Position numbers and translations under genes: made by a program
Assembly (NCBI RefSeq): GCF_027579695.1
Contig: NC_083575.1
Location: 31,788,882-31,852,881, forward strand
Direction of reading: 5' to 3'
Length of the DNA: 64,000 nucleotides
From: Neoarius graeffei
Lineage: Eukaryota > Chordata > Actinopteri > Siluriformes > Ariidae
Notes under the pieces: model-generated
The model's database searches: none
Told to the model about the DNA's origin: nothing
What the model saw: only the letters and a program-made list of their open reading frames with translations
Shown: one piece after another, positions 30,938 through 43,383 of the stretch
Layout of the letters: each line of letters opens with the position of its first letter
Numbering within the stretch: the stretch's first letter is position 1

Positions 30938-32075
30938 TCGGTCCGTATCGTGAAATACCGTGACCGAGGTCTTGAAAATACTGACCGAGGCCTCTGGTCT
31001 CGGTTATATATAAATAATATATATTTATTTTTTCGCGCTCCGGTTTCCATCAAATCCTGCGCTCTGATTGGCTGGTGAGCGGGTCTGTATCCTACGGTAC
31101 GGACCCTGGTTACGGATCTCTGGCGACTCGCTCGTTCACAACAACAAACATAGTAGTATTTCTTGTCAATATTTATCTTTTTTTTAATAAGATTTATTTA
31201 TAAGATTATCAAAAATCTTATACATTTTTGCCAGCATTTTTCAGGAGAATAGCATTAATTTTACATCATGGATAGCGATAACGACAGTGTTCACAGCGAA
31301 AGCGAGTTTTACTACCCTGAGGAAGAAGAAATAAAAGAAAACATTTCAGGAGAAAGCTAAAAACCTCTAACTTGCTAACGCCGAGCAAAAACACGGCTGA
31401 ATCCTGAATGACTCCTATTTGTATAAATAGGGGACTACATAGGCGCCAAAATGTAGTTGTTTTCCAGCCATGGAAGTGCACTTGTATACCGAGGAGGAAG
31501 TAATTGCATTACAGCCATGAATGAGGATTCAAAATGGCGGCTCGGCTCGGTTTTCTCTTTCGGGTGCTCTCGTTTTCTGTTAGAATTTGGTAAAGAAAAA
31601 AATAAATATATTATTTATCAGGAGAATAGCATTAATTTTACATCATGGATAGCGATAACGACAGTGTTCACAGCGAAAGCGAGTTTTACTACCCTGAGGA
31701 AGAAGAAATAAAAGAAAACATTTCAGGAGAAAGCTAAAAACCTCTAACTTGCTAACAGTTTGATTTCATTAGTTAATGAGGCCCATTTTGGACCATGTTA
31801 TCCTCATACATAATATCATGTTAGGTAAAAACTTTAAACCAGTACAATCTCTTCTTCAAAGTTTTACCAAATGATTTTATTTATGCAATATAAAGGTCAT
31901 AATACTGTATAACTTTGGTCGAGCAAAAACATGGCTGAATCCTGAATGACTCCTATTTGTATAAATCGGGGACTACATAGGCGGCAAAATGTAGTTTTTT
32001 TTTTCCTGCCATGGAAGTGCACTTGTATACTGAGGAGGAAGTAATTTGCATTACAGCCGTGAATGAGGATTCAAA
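30936..32075 (+). repeat. Composite repeat with tandemly duplicated exon-like unit
   Basis: Starts with GGTCGGTCCGTATCGTGAAA and carries two copies, 377 bp apart, of the MDSDND exon-like unit (ATGs at 31268 and 31645, each 30 codons to TAA). Between and after them the text TGGAAGTGCACTTGTATAC and GAATGAGGATTCAAA recurs. It resumes at 35360 beyond the I-clade LINE and ends with another GGTCGGTCCGTATGGTGAAA in the same orientation near 35427. Confidence 0.55.
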
Positions 32076-32084
32076 GGGAAACTA

Positions 32085-35000
32085 ATGGAAAAGATGATAG
32101 TAGCGAGGTTGGATTACTATCTTCAATATAATCAGTTACTTCATGACTATCAAACAGGGTTCAGGAAGCAAAGGTCAACAACAGATGCGCTATCCAAACT
32201 CACCAATGAAATTGAGAAATCTCTTATCATGAAAGAAACTATGGTGGCAGTCTTCCTTGATATTGAGAAGGTGTATGATACCATGTGGAGGGAAGGGTTG
32301 TTGATCAAATTAAGGAAGTTAGGTATTGAAGGTAGGATGTATAATTACATATTAGACTTCCTTTCGCAGCGTACCTTGAGGGTTAGAGTTGGTCAAGCTG
32401 TATCAGAGGAATTTGTGGTGGAAAATGGATTACCCCAGGGGAGTGTAATTAGCCCTATACTGTTTAATATTATGATTAATGATATTTTTGAGAGAATGGG
32501 GCCAACAAATGTAGGACTACTTTATGCAGATGATGCAGTTATCTGGAGAAGGGGAAGTAATATACCACACATTACCAAAACAATCCAGAAGGACATACGC
32601 TGGAACAATGGGGAATGGATTTGGGTTTTAAATTTTCTGTTCCAAAGTCACAAGTAACATATTTTACTAGGAAAAAAGTTCCTGACAGCCCTAAAGTTCT
32701 GCTCTATAATGTCCCACTTGGAAGAGGAGAGAAATTTAAATACTTGGGCCTTTGGTTAGATTCCAAACTCACTTGGAAATTCCATATTGAGTATGTAGAA
32801 ACAAAGTGTAAAAAGGCTCTGAATCTTATGAGAATGGTATCTGGCCTGTCCTGGGGAGCAGATAGGCAGTCCCTGATCAATATTTATAAGGCATTGATAA
32901 GGTCGACCATTGACTATGGTAGTGTAGCATATGGTGCAGCTTGTAAAACAGCCCTACTTAAGTTAGAAAAAGTGCAATATAAGGCTCTGAGGATAGCTCT
33001 GGGAGCTATCAAAACAACGCCCACAAGTGCGCTATTAGTGGAAGCAGAGGAAACACCACTTCATCTAAGGTTTACGAAACTTGCCTTGATATACTGGGTC
33101 AGGCTGAAGGGTAGTGATGACAATCCAGCCTCACCAGTACTCAGAGACTGTTGGGAATATTATAAAGTAGGTAAGGGGTTTGGCTGGAATATTAACGAGA
33201 CCGCAAGTCAATATGGCTTAACAGATATAGAGTTTAGCCCTGCTTTGCCTCTGAGTAGTGTTCCTCCATGGATCCTTCCTGCTCCTAACATTAATATTGA
33301 ATTGCTGGCAGAAAAGAATGAACACCCGCATGAACAGAGTTTTTCTGTATATTGCAAAAACTACTTAGCTACTACCTTTCATGGATATCTACAACTTTTT
33401 ACAGATGGCTCAAAGAATACGGAAAATGGCAAATGTGGCATAGGACTTTACATTCCAAAGTTCCACAGGTCCTATGGGTACAGACTGACAAACTTCCTAT
33501 CAATTTACTCAATAGAACTTACTGGAATAATCACTGCTTTACGTTGCCTTGAGGAAATCAAACCCTTAAAATCAATTATATGTACAGACTCACTGTCAGT
33601 TCTACAAAGCTTCTCATCAGGTAAAACAGCAAGGGATGACTTGCTTCTTGAATCGAAACATTTGTTAGCTCAACTTAGAAGTCTAGGGCTACATCCACAC
33701 GACAACGGCAACGAGATGTTATTTAAAAATATATCGCGTCCAAATGGGCAACGATCAGTAAAATATCAGGTCCATATGGCAACGCAACGCTTGCTGAAAA
33801 CGATGCAATACACATGCCACACCTCTAGGGGCGCTGTAAGACGGTCCCTTCGGAGACAACAGAACAATAGAAGAAGTAAGGACGCATGCGCATAAACTAT
33901 TATGCGTGAGACTTCATATTAGCCACAAAGTCAGGAAAATCTGTTCGTAAAATTACATTATAATGACCAAATACAATGAAAAGTATTTTTCCAGTCTCAC
34001 CTGTGAAAGGTAATCCCATGTGATCTCGTTTGGACGGCAAACCTGTTGGTACAGTTAAACGCAGCTAATCTTTATTCTCCGCTTTGACCTATCCAATATG
34101 GTGGCGAGGATGACGTATGATTCTACGCGGAAGGCGGCGTCTTTAATGGTCCGGAATAAATTGAATGCTACACGTTGATGGATTAATTTGCTCTTCTACG
34201 CCCTTTTTGAGGAATGTACTTTAGGACTTAAATCAACATCTGAAGAGGTGAGATCGCTCCTTTTTTTCCCTATTTTTGCTGGCGGGATTGACTCTGCCCT
34301 AAGGGCAGAGTCTCTCTCTCTCTCTGTCTCTCACTTTGCACCATTACACAATAAATATTCACAGTAAAAATATTTTGTAAGCGCGTTTCATGAACCAAGT
34401 TATAGGATTTGTTGACAACTCGCATCGAGTTCGTTACACTTCTACCCGGCGTGAAGCACTCACAGTCATGTGGTTGTGACGTCATCGTAAACAAATCCGT
34501 TCTACTCATCCAGACGACTTCGCAACGGCAACGTTGCCAGATCTTTCCACTCTGGAACCCGTTCTCAAAAAGATTGCGTTTTGGGCACCCAAAACGCCGG
34601 TGCTGTGTGGACGCCAGGCCTAAACGATAAGCAATTGTATCGGAGTCACCTGAATCCATTGCCGTGTGGACAGGGCCTAGGACTTACTGTCCAATTTTGT
34701 TGGGTTCCAGCTCATACAGGACTCAAAGGCAATGAAATAGCAGACAAAACTGCCAAGGAAGCATTAGACCATGACAATGTTGAAATTCATGTTCCACTTG
34801 GGAAAAGGGAAGTTAAGTCTATCATTAAGTCGGAGATTATAACTAGATGGCAAGATGAATGGGAGGCTGACACTAAGGGTAGACAGTACTTTAATATACA
34901 ACAGCAAGTTGGGGGGAGGAGAATAACATCCATGGGACTTAACAGAAAAGAGAAAGTGACCTACACAAGGTTAAGGTTAGGACACACTGGTCTCAACGCC

Positions 35001-35093
35001 ACACTTCAAATACTTGGGAAAACTGATGGGCTTTGTGCTGAGTGTCAAGTCAAGGAAGACGTAGAACACATTCTCTTCAGCTGTAAGAAGTAA
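32085..35093 (+). pseudogene. I-clade LINE ORF2 fragment: RT, RNase H, C-terminal finger
   Basis: RT motifs: HDYQTGFRKQRSTTDA, VFLDIEKVYDTMW, GLPQGSVISPILFN and YADDAV (near 32525). A frameshift near 32620 moves the frame. A long second frame runs through the thumb region (KYLGLWLDSKLTW) into RNase H (LFTDGSKN at 33398, IYSIELTGI, CTDSLSVLQ). After the MITE the frame continues VQFCWVPAHTGLKGNEIADK, supplying the last RNase H motif, then a CCHC-type end (CAECQVKEDVEHILFSC). The endonuclease domain is missing through 5' truncation. A real gene once; not functional now. Confidence 0.9.
33688..34676. mobile_element. 989-bp MITE in the LINE RNase H, TSD CTAGG
   Basis: Inverted ends GCTACATCCACACG and GCCCTGTCCACACG. 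CTAGG lies at 33683-33687 and 34677-34681. Removing the insert rejoins the RNase H frame (RSLGL/TVQF). Confidence 0.88.
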
Positions 35094-35370
35094 AATGATC
35101 ATAGGGGAAAATGGTTAGAACAAGAAGGAGATATTCATAACATTCTGAAGGAGGAGGGAATACAAGGAAAGAGGATTAAAACCCTTATGATGTATCTAAC
35201 AGACACTGGACTAATGGGAAGAATTTAGTTTGTATACTTTCCTATTCCCTTTTTTTTTTCCTCATGCTGATGACTTGACCTGACCCACTCACACACTCCT
35301 GTACACTAGGTGGCGATATACAATTAAATATTGTGAAACGCCAATAATCGAAAGAAGAAGAGGATTCAAA

Positions 35371-35731
35371 ATGGCGGCTCGGTTTTCTGTTAGCGTTTGG
35401 TAAAGAAAAAAAAATTACCAGCTTAAGGTCGGTCCGTATGGTGAAATACCGTGACCTCGGCCTTGAATACTGACCGAGGCCGACCTCCCAGCTGGTAAAT
35501 AACATATATGCATTCATTATGTTGAAAACCCACCAGCCGACTGATCTGTCACGTTTTAATTGTGCGACAGTAATGACGTAAATACCAGCGCGACGGACTA
35601 GTGTCCGGAAGCGTTTTTTCATTTTACCAGTGAGCTCACTATATAGTCCTCTATATAGTAATTCCCTATATAGGGAGTAGGGAACGAGTGAGTGATTTCG
35701 GACACAGAGAAGGTATACTATAGTTAGATAC
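35371..35731. repeat. Right part of the composite repeat
   Basis: Continues ATGGCGGCTCGG...TTACCAGCTTAAGG after the LINE, with the GGTCGGTCCGTATGGTGAAA block at 35427. No gene seen. Confidence 0.45.
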
Positions 35732-35745
35732 ATAGATTTACATAG

Positions 35746-36099
35746 GCGGCACGGTGGTGTAGTGGTTAGCGCTGTCGCCTCACAGCAAGAAGGTCCTGGG
35801 TTCGAGCCCCGTGGCCGGCGAGGGCCTTTCTGTGTGGAGTTTGCATGTTCTCCCCGTGTCCACGTGGGTTTCCTCCGGGTGCTCCGGTTTCCCCCACAGT
35901 CCAAAGACATGCAGGTTAGGTTAACTGGTGACTCTAAATTGACCGTAGGTGTGAATGTGAGTGTGAATGGTTGTCTGTGTCTATGTGTCAGCCCTGTGAT
36001 GACCTGGCGACTTGTCCAGGGTGTACCCCGCCCTTCGCCCGTAGTCAGCTTGCCTGTGACCCTGTAGAAGGATAAAGCGGCTAGAGATAATGAGATGAG
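35746..36099 (+). repeat. SINE, full length, 14-bp TSD
   Basis: Flanked by ATAGATTTACATAG at 35732-35745 and 36100-36113. A few bases are deleted near the 3' end (CAGCTTGCCTGTGACC). Confidence 0.95.
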
Positions 36100-36106
36100 A
36101 TAGATT

Positions 36107-37108
36107 TACATAGAAGACTAGATGCCTCGTCCCCGTTGCCCGTCAACGAAGTCGAACGTCCGCACATGGCGGCCATCTTACCTCAGACAGCTGGCTTACC
36201 CATTACATTGTGTTGGTAGCGATATGTACTTTTCAGATGACCGTAACTTCCTCAAATTTCAATCGATATTCAAACAGTTTGGTTTATTATATAAAAACAA
36301 ACAAACGGAAGTATGTATTTATGATATTAATGATGAATAATCATTTTATGTTTTAAAAAAATACGCATAGCTTGGCGAAAATATTTCAGTATACTACAGA
36401 CTGTAAGACAGGATGCATGCTGAAATTCCTATGCTGTGAGAAGCCTAACACTGCATACTTCTGGATAACTGCGGCCTTAGGACAAATAACCATACAATTT
36501 ATTATCATGTGATAGGGCCGTAGGGGGAAGCTAAAGTTAAATAAACAGCTTACTCACTTCTGAAACTTCAGAAATACTTCATCCACCTCAAAAACCTAAT
36601 GCACTCACATCATAGCATAATAACAAATGCAAACTCACATCATAGCATAATAACAAATGCAAACTCACATCATAGCATAATGCACTGCCCAAGTAAGTAA
36701 TAGTATAAAACAGTGACAGCGACTCATGGTAGTTTGTGACAAAAAAAAGCATTTAATCAATCACATGTGGTTATACTTCCAAGGATAAAAAGATAGCTTT
36801 ACATTTACAAAAAGAACATTCAAAGCTGATTATCGTGTCAAAGTCAATATATGTTAGCACAGAAGATTGAAATTTCATTTGACTAGGCTCCAATGTGCAG
36901 TTAAAACTAAACATACTGATATAAACATCTACAATTAAAACAGACACACATCATATTGTCATCAAAGTCAGTACTTTGATTTCCTGTAAATCATAATGTG
37001 AGTGCTGTGCTGTGCTTGCGTAAGTCTTCATCCCCCTTGTCTGTGGTAAGATGGCCGCCCTGTGCGGACGTTCTGGAATACGCGGTGAGGAATCTAGTCT
37101 TCTATGTA
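36107..37108. mobile_element. 1.0-kb TIR element with GGCGGCCATCTTACC ends
   Basis: Ends TACATAGAAGACTAGAT on both sides (inverted), then ACGTCCGCAC and GGCGGCCATCTTACC. No ORF recognised. It contains a 30-bp tandem repeat. Confidence 0.8.
36601..36682. repeat. 30-bp tandem repeat, 2.7 copies
   Basis: Unit AAACTCACATCATAGCATAA plus TAACAAATGC, nearly exact. Confidence 0.95.
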
Positions 37109-37374
37109 ATGGTGCGTTCATGTGCTATGGGAAATATGGTATACCAAACGCCGACATGGAAAGCACACATGAACGCCCCCTCTTGTGGTATTTTCCAACT
37201 CGTAGAAAATTTTGATACACGAGTTGCCGAGATGAGATGAACTTTAACCTTTTCAACATGGCGGCGAGTGGTACAAGACTAGCTTATGAACCAAGAAAGA
37301 AGTGGTTTTCACCTACGGAAAGCTGACTCTCACCTTTTAAACGAGTCATGTTATGTATATTATATTATTATAAT

Positions 37375-38997
37375 CAAGGCCGGATTAACTATATGGGCCT
37401 GCGGCACAGTGCCCAGGGGCACTAACCACTCACAGCCAGTGGGGGGGGCACCACATGACAGAAACTTTAAAAATATTTTTCGTGAATGTTTGTACACTTA
37501 AAATGGTTATACACTTGACATTGTTAAATAGTCATATATGATTCATTATGAACACTAATTTCATAAGAACAACAACAATAATCATAATTCTGAGCAAGAG
37601 TGGCCTGTGACCATTAACCCCCCTTTCCTCAACCTGTCAGTTGAGCCAGTCCACCTACGGTGAAATGTATCATTTTTTTAAAAACCGCGGTAGAAATGAA
37701 AAATGGACAGACATCAATTGAGTGGTTGTGCGAAGAGAAAATTAAAAAAAGAGACTCCAGGCGTGTAGCTGCAATTAAAAATGTTCCAGTGTTAGATCGT
37801 TTTTTTTATAAAAACATCGACAACTGCTGTCACTACCAGCGCTGAAGCCGGGGAGGAGGATATGTGCGAAGCCACTTTAAGCCAGGTAGAGATCAGTTCA
37901 CACCATGGTGACGAGAAGGAAGACGAGGGTGTTATGGATGTCAACCCAGCGCAGCCGACGCCGGTAGAACACTTCTCTATTTCAACTGATCCTGCGCTAT
38001 GGGGAGAACATGTCTAGGTTCATACAGAACAGATACTCTTTGAATTGATACACATATGTACATTGTAGGGGCGGCACGGTGGTGTAGTGGTTAGCGCTGT
38101 CGCCTCACAGCAAGAAGGTCCTGGGTTCGAGCCCCGGGGCCGGCGAGGGCCTTTCTGTGCGGAGTTTGCATGTTCTCCCCGTGTCCGCGTGGGTTTCCTC
38201 CGGGTGCTCCGGTTTCCCCCACAGTCCAAAGACATGCAGGTTAGGTTAACTGGTGACTCTAAATTGACCGTAGGTGTGAATGTGAATGGTTGCCTGTGTC
38301 TATGTGTCAGCCCTGTGATGACCTGGCGACTTGTCCAGGGTGTACCCCGCCTTTCGCCCATAGTCAGCTGGGATAGGCTCCAGCTTGCCTGCGACCCTGT
38401 AGAACAGGATAAAGCGGCTACAGATAATGAGATGAGATGTACATTGTACATCTGAATATGCCGTACTGGATGTTATTTGAATTTATATTTCGAATTGAGA
38501 CATTTGAATATGTTGCCTAGATCGATGCTATTTTAATTGATACACATTTTGAATTGACACATTTGAATATGCTGTATTGTATATAGATGGATGCTGTTTA
38601 AATTGCTGATACCGTTTGACTTGATACACATTTTGAATTGAGACATTTTAATATGGATAGAATAGAGTATGGATGCTTTGAAGGTTTTTATTGAGACATA
38701 CAAATATATGCTGCTCATTTTTGAATAAGACATTTCAATATGCCTACATGCATATCGTTGGTTGTTTTCAGTGAATTTGATGGGCTGATGTAGCCTACTT
38801 AATACATTTTCATTGAGGAAGAATGACCTTGTTTATGTGTACTATTGTTTATGTATATGCTACTATTTTTGACAGCAAAGGGCAAGGTTTGTGAGTGTGT
38901 GCAGGAGGTTACTGAACGCGTGCGCGCAGGGTGGTGGTGGTGGGGGGCACTTGAGGTATAGTGCCCAGGGGCACCGCATTGGCTTAATACGGCACTG
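37375..38997 (+). mobile_element. hAT element, non-autonomous, 8-bp TSD ATTATAAT
   Basis: Exact ATTATAAT at 37367-37374 and 38998-39005. Inverted ends CAAGGCCGGATTAA and CAGTGCCGTATTAA. Near 37700-38015 it keeps a short coding remnant (TSIEWLCEEKIKKRDSRRVA, KNVPVLDRFF, then EEDMCEATLSQVE in another frame) resembling the lysine-rich N-terminus of hAT transposases. A SINE sits inside. Confidence 0.85.
38068..38436 (+). repeat. SINE, full length, 12-bp TSD
   Basis: Flanked by ATGTACATTGTA at 38056-38067 and 38437-38448. Confidence 0.96.
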
Positions 38998-39745
38998 ATT
39001 ATAATATGTATATTATAGCCTAATACAAAATATTCTGTGGCTGTCCAAAGAATGCCAACAATGATCTAGATACTGGCTACTCTCATTGTGGCTACAGCCA
39101 AATTTCCAAAAACTGCGTGGCATTCAATGTGTTAAGAAAATCTCTACTTGTCATGATCAGGAAATATTCAGCATTTTTTGACTTTTGATAACTCATATTC
39201 CTGCTGCAGCTGATGAACAAGGCAATCTATAATTGTTTTAGCCAAATAACAGGCCTGATTCTGAATCTGGTCCACCATCTTTAATTTGTCAACAACAACA
39301 AAAGCATGTGAACACAACACACTGGTAAATACCACTTCCCAACTGGAAAATATCATCTTCCCATAGCACATGAACAGAGGCGATTCTAGGGTCTGGTGGG
39401 GCCCCAAGCAGAAATCCCCCCCCCCCCCCTCCCCTCCATCCCACCCACACAACAGAAATTCACTAGGACAAACTCTTTATTTTAATAAAACATCAACAAA
39501 TTCTAAGCAATATAGTTTTTTTATTTCACAAGTTACAAATTGTGAAGTTACGAACACATGCAGTTCAATAAATCAACAACAAATTGTGAACAGTAATGTT
39601 TTTTTTTATTTCACACGCTACAAAAAGTGAAGTTACAAAAAGTTACAAATAGATGTCAGCATTTTCATAAATGTTTCATAAAAACAACAATTTGTGAGCA
39701 GCGTTTTCTATATTTCTTAAGTTAGTGTAAGTTTCTGTTCATTTT

Positions 39746-40643
39746 AAAGGCCCGGTCACACAGCGCTTTACGGCTTTATCACGGCCAAAACCCGTCAAAA
39801 AGTGCTCTCCCGTGAAGCAGACGATATTGTTCGTGTTGATGTCGAAGTTAAGACGTGTTACAGTCGATATACAGACGTGACAGGACGCAGGGGAAAATCG
39901 GAACGGCGTCGGACGCGGCAAAAAGTTTTGGACTGCTCAAAACTTTAGACCGCGGACAACCACGGCCGGCACACGTGGTAAAGACGTGCAACACAGGTGA
40001 AAAACACGTGATAATCAGTGTCCCGGCCGTTATTAAAACTTGGGGAGACGTGGTAAGACGCGAAAGTTTGGCGGTCTATCACGGGCAGAGCACGGTCATC
40101 GGACGGGTGTTACGCGTTGGTATCACGGGATATAGCGTGTGTTTAGCGGCTTATCACTGAGAAATGGATTTTTCCGCGTACATAGCACTGTCTAAGCCCG
40201 TTAAACGACGTCTCAAACAAGTTCTAAATTCGATTGATCACTGTCTAATCACTTCTGCATCACTTCTGATTTGCGGCATGTAAATACCGTAATTTTCTGA
40301 GACCTCGGCACTTGCAGTCTAGATGTCAAGGGGTGAACATGAACCCTCAACGCTGTGATGTCCTCATCTTAATGCTCTAGCACCAACAGAACCAACTGAT
40401 ACAGGCTCAACATATCCTACCGCTTTTATATGCGCAGCAAGCCGCTCTTCCAACGATGCTGAGCCGCGGTTACCCGTGATTTGGCAGTGCTATGGCAGTG
40501 AAACAGCCGCCGACGGCCATACCCCGTACAAAGCACGGCAAAGCCAAAATTGACCAAAAATTACCACTTACGACCACGTCCACCAGATTTTTGTATCTTT
40601 TTGTACGTGATATAGACGCGGAGTGCTGTGTGACCGGGCCTTT
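39746..40643. mobile_element. MITE with AAAGGCCCGGTCACACAGC ends
   Basis: Inverted AAAGGCCCGGTCACACAGC ends; the interior is rich in CACGGC/GCCGTG and ACGTG motifs. About 0.9 kb, no ORF. Confidence 0.8.
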
Positions 40644-40994
40644 ACAGACAGTGCAAGGTAATTGCCAATTATATTAAAACAAACAAACAAAACAAAAAAC
40701 TTTAAAGGCTTTTAGCCTTTGTGTAAGGGATATCTTCACAGTATCTGTTTCCGGGCCTTGGCTTGTGCAAATGCGGTGACCATGTCCTCAAGATCCAAAG
40801 ACCATAGCACTACATCATTCATTATTATTTCGACTAACTTACCACTGTCTTGCTTTCTTCTCTTCTCTTCCTCTTTTTTCTTTTTACATTCCCGGGTGGA
40901 TAGCTCCTCTTCATTTTCTTCTTGACGTCGTAATTAGAAGAATAGCTGGTTTATGTACGACAGGCACAATTTTCTATTTGCAGGTTAATACGCG

Positions 40995-41369
40995 GGGCGG
41001 CATGGTGGTGTAGTGGTTAGCGCTGTCGCCTCACAGCAAGAAGGTCCTGAGTTCGAGCCCTGGGGCCGGCGAGGGCCTTTCTGTGTGGAGTTTGCATGTT
41101 CTCCCCGTGTCCGCGTGGGTTTCCTCCGGGTGCTCCGGTTTCCTCCACAGTCCAAAGACATGCAGGTTAGGTTAACTGGTGACTCTAAATTGAGCGTAGG
41201 TGTGAATGTGAGTGTGAATGGTTGTCTGTGTCTATGTGTCAGCCCTGTGATGACCTGGCGACTTGTCCAGGGTGTACCCCGCCTTTCGCCCGTAGTCAGC
41301 TGGGATAGGCTCCAGCTTGCCTGCGACCCTGTAGAAGGATAAAGCGGCTAGAGATAATGAGATGAGATG
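40995..41369 (+). repeat. SINE, full length, 13-bp TSD
   Basis: Flanked by AGGTTAATACGCG at 40982-40994 and 41370-41382. Confidence 0.96.
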
Positions 41370-41491
41370 AGGTTAATACGCGCAATGACTTTTCAAAACG
41401 CAAGTGTCAAATCTCGACTCTCTTTCGCCACCTAGTGGATCAGGGGCCCCAAGCAGCTGCCTGCCTTGACTGGTGACAAGATGCGCCTCTG

Positions 41492-43383
41492 CTAGTGTTG
41501 CCACACGTCCCGGTTTTTTTGTGGAAAATGGAAAATGTCCAGGAAAATGGAATAACCTTCCCGGGACACGTTTTGTCCCGGTTTTTTTACTTCCTCACAT
41601 TATCCCCCATTGAAATAAACACAAATCATTAATGTTTCTCGCAGCCACTTAACATATTAATAGTTTTCACGTAAGCGGGCATATTGTAGGCAGCTGCTTG
41701 TGCGGCCTCACCGAATGTTTGCGCACGCAGCCAGTCGCCGTTGCTAGGTGATCGTGGTCAATACAACGGCGGCCGCGCGAAATCAAAGCTACTGGAATAC
41801 CGTAATACCAAACAATAGGTGAGAGTTCCCTTGGTCGGTGCGCGAGTAGGCTGGCTGTCTACTTCCTATGTTCTGATTCTGATAAAGGCTGGTTCTAAAG
41901 CCTGGGCCAATTTCATCAATAAATGAATCATTAAATAAATCATTAAATATATCAAAAAAGAATGCCTGAACACTGGCGTGAGAAATGAATAAATCAGTTG
42001 TCCCAATAACATAGCACCTCTCTCTTGTGATTAAAACAAAGGATTAGGGCTATTTGGTATGATACGGTAGTCTAACTTTTAAAGTTCAGTTCTCCAGAGA
42101 AAAGGCTAAAACAACAACGAAGCAGACTGAGAGAAATTATATTGATTATATTTGTATTATTTTGATTTGGAAACGGAATGGGAGGAGAGACAGACGATGA
42201 GGGAGTCGGACAGAATGAAGTAGAAGATCCGGTACCTGTCAAAAAGAAAAAAAGACATGTGACATTCAACATTGTTCAAAACCTGCACTGATAAAGAAGG
42301 GAGGGGGGCAAAAAAGATTATCCCTATAAAAATAACTGTTTACTCTGTTAACCCCTACTATTGTTATGAAGAGACAAATGTCAAAGCTTGTTTATGGAGT
42401 CAAATGTATTTTCTTTTATTTTTGTATGTAATTAAAACTTGGCCTAAAGCTTCAAAGTAAGATGCATGCTCTTCAGGGGGCGGTTAGCCTACTATTAAAT
42501 ATTTGTTAAATAAATATTGGCGTCCAAATAAGATCATTCCTATATGAAATTATTTTTTGTAATAATATTTGTGGTAGTGCCCATTTAAGGGTTAAGAAGA
42601 CAAAATGAATTTTAACTAAACGCCTAACTGCACCAGTTGAACTGTTTTATTTTTAAACGTGAACATTCACATAAGGCATAGGCAGCTGGGCCATAGAAGG
42701 TTCACGCTGCACGCTACACGCGTGTAAAGAAAAGTGGACAAACGTAGCATGACTTGCTCTGGGCCATAGAACGGCGTTCACGTTGCACGCTGCACACTTC
42801 ACGCGTGAAGCGAGAAATGAACATGCACACTTTTTTCTAGGCGTGAAGATGGAAATTCCAGTCAATGCATGCGGTCACCGCCGCGCCAGCCAATCAGAAC
42901 GGGTCTAGGGAGATAACGCTATGCTTTCAGGGGAAAACTTCAGAAAAAATATAATTGAATGGTATAATTGAAAAATAGTTCTTCATCGGGATTGTCAAGC
43001 AGATTATAGAATGTTCGGTGAAATTCACCACGGGTTTCTCTCAGAAGGAAGTGTTCTCGGCTCCAAATTCTGTTCCTTTTTCTCTTCCTCTGTCTCAGTA
43101 AAAGCAGAATGAGGCAATCGTCGTCATCCGAAGAGTCCATATTGTTGGTTACTCGGTCAAAGTAGAACAGACGCAACACGTGAACATCCAAGCATGAAGT
43201 TTAATGGCCCAGGGTCCGGTTCTTCACGTGTAGCGTGCAGCGTGAACCTTCTATGGCCCAGCTGCCTTAGGCATCGTAGATGTGCGTGTCCGCAGCCCTC
43301 AACCCCCGCGCTCGTACGTGCGCGCAGGCGCGGCCGCCGACCGATGTGTCCCGGTTTTTTACAACTCAGATGTGGCAACCCTA
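41492..43383. mobile_element. TIR element, ends CTAGTGTTGCCACA, TSD CTCTG
   Basis: The left end CTAGTGTTGCCACACGTCCC mirrors the right GTGGCAACCCTA, with CCGGTTTTTT/AAAAAACCGG inside both. CTCTG at 41487-41491 and 43384-43388. It carries a Harbinger-type element. Confidence 0.75.
42681..43266 (-). mobile_element. Harbinger-type element with perfect 40-bp TIRs
   Basis: The terminal 40 bp (starting GGCAGCTGGGCCATAGAAGG) are exact inverted repeats. ATA or TTA lies at the borders, as for PIF/Harbinger. On the minus strand near 43140-42950 a fragment reads SREHFLLRETRGEFHRTFYN then DEELFFNY, resembling the N-terminus of Harbinger transposases before the DDE core, which is deleted. Confidence 0.8.

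Larger units (their letters stand above)
32076..35359 (+). mobile_element. I-clade (Nimb-like) LINE, 5'-truncated, 11-bp TSD
   Basis: Flanked by GAGGATTCAAA at 32065-32075 and 35360-35370. It encodes RT plus RNase H, the mark of the I clade. The 3' end reads GGTGGCGATATACAATTAAA... and closes with AAGAAGAAG. A 989-bp MITE interrupts the RNase H. Confidence 0.9.

Noticed and set aside
36122-36340. Plus-strand ORF MPRPRCPSTKSN as a gene
   Set aside because: It starts inside the TIR of a non-autonomous element and shows no domain.
38087-38455. Recurring ORFs of 80-130 aa (for example [20 protein letters not shown]) on both strands
   Set aside because: They are translations of the SINE consensus and appear at every copy.
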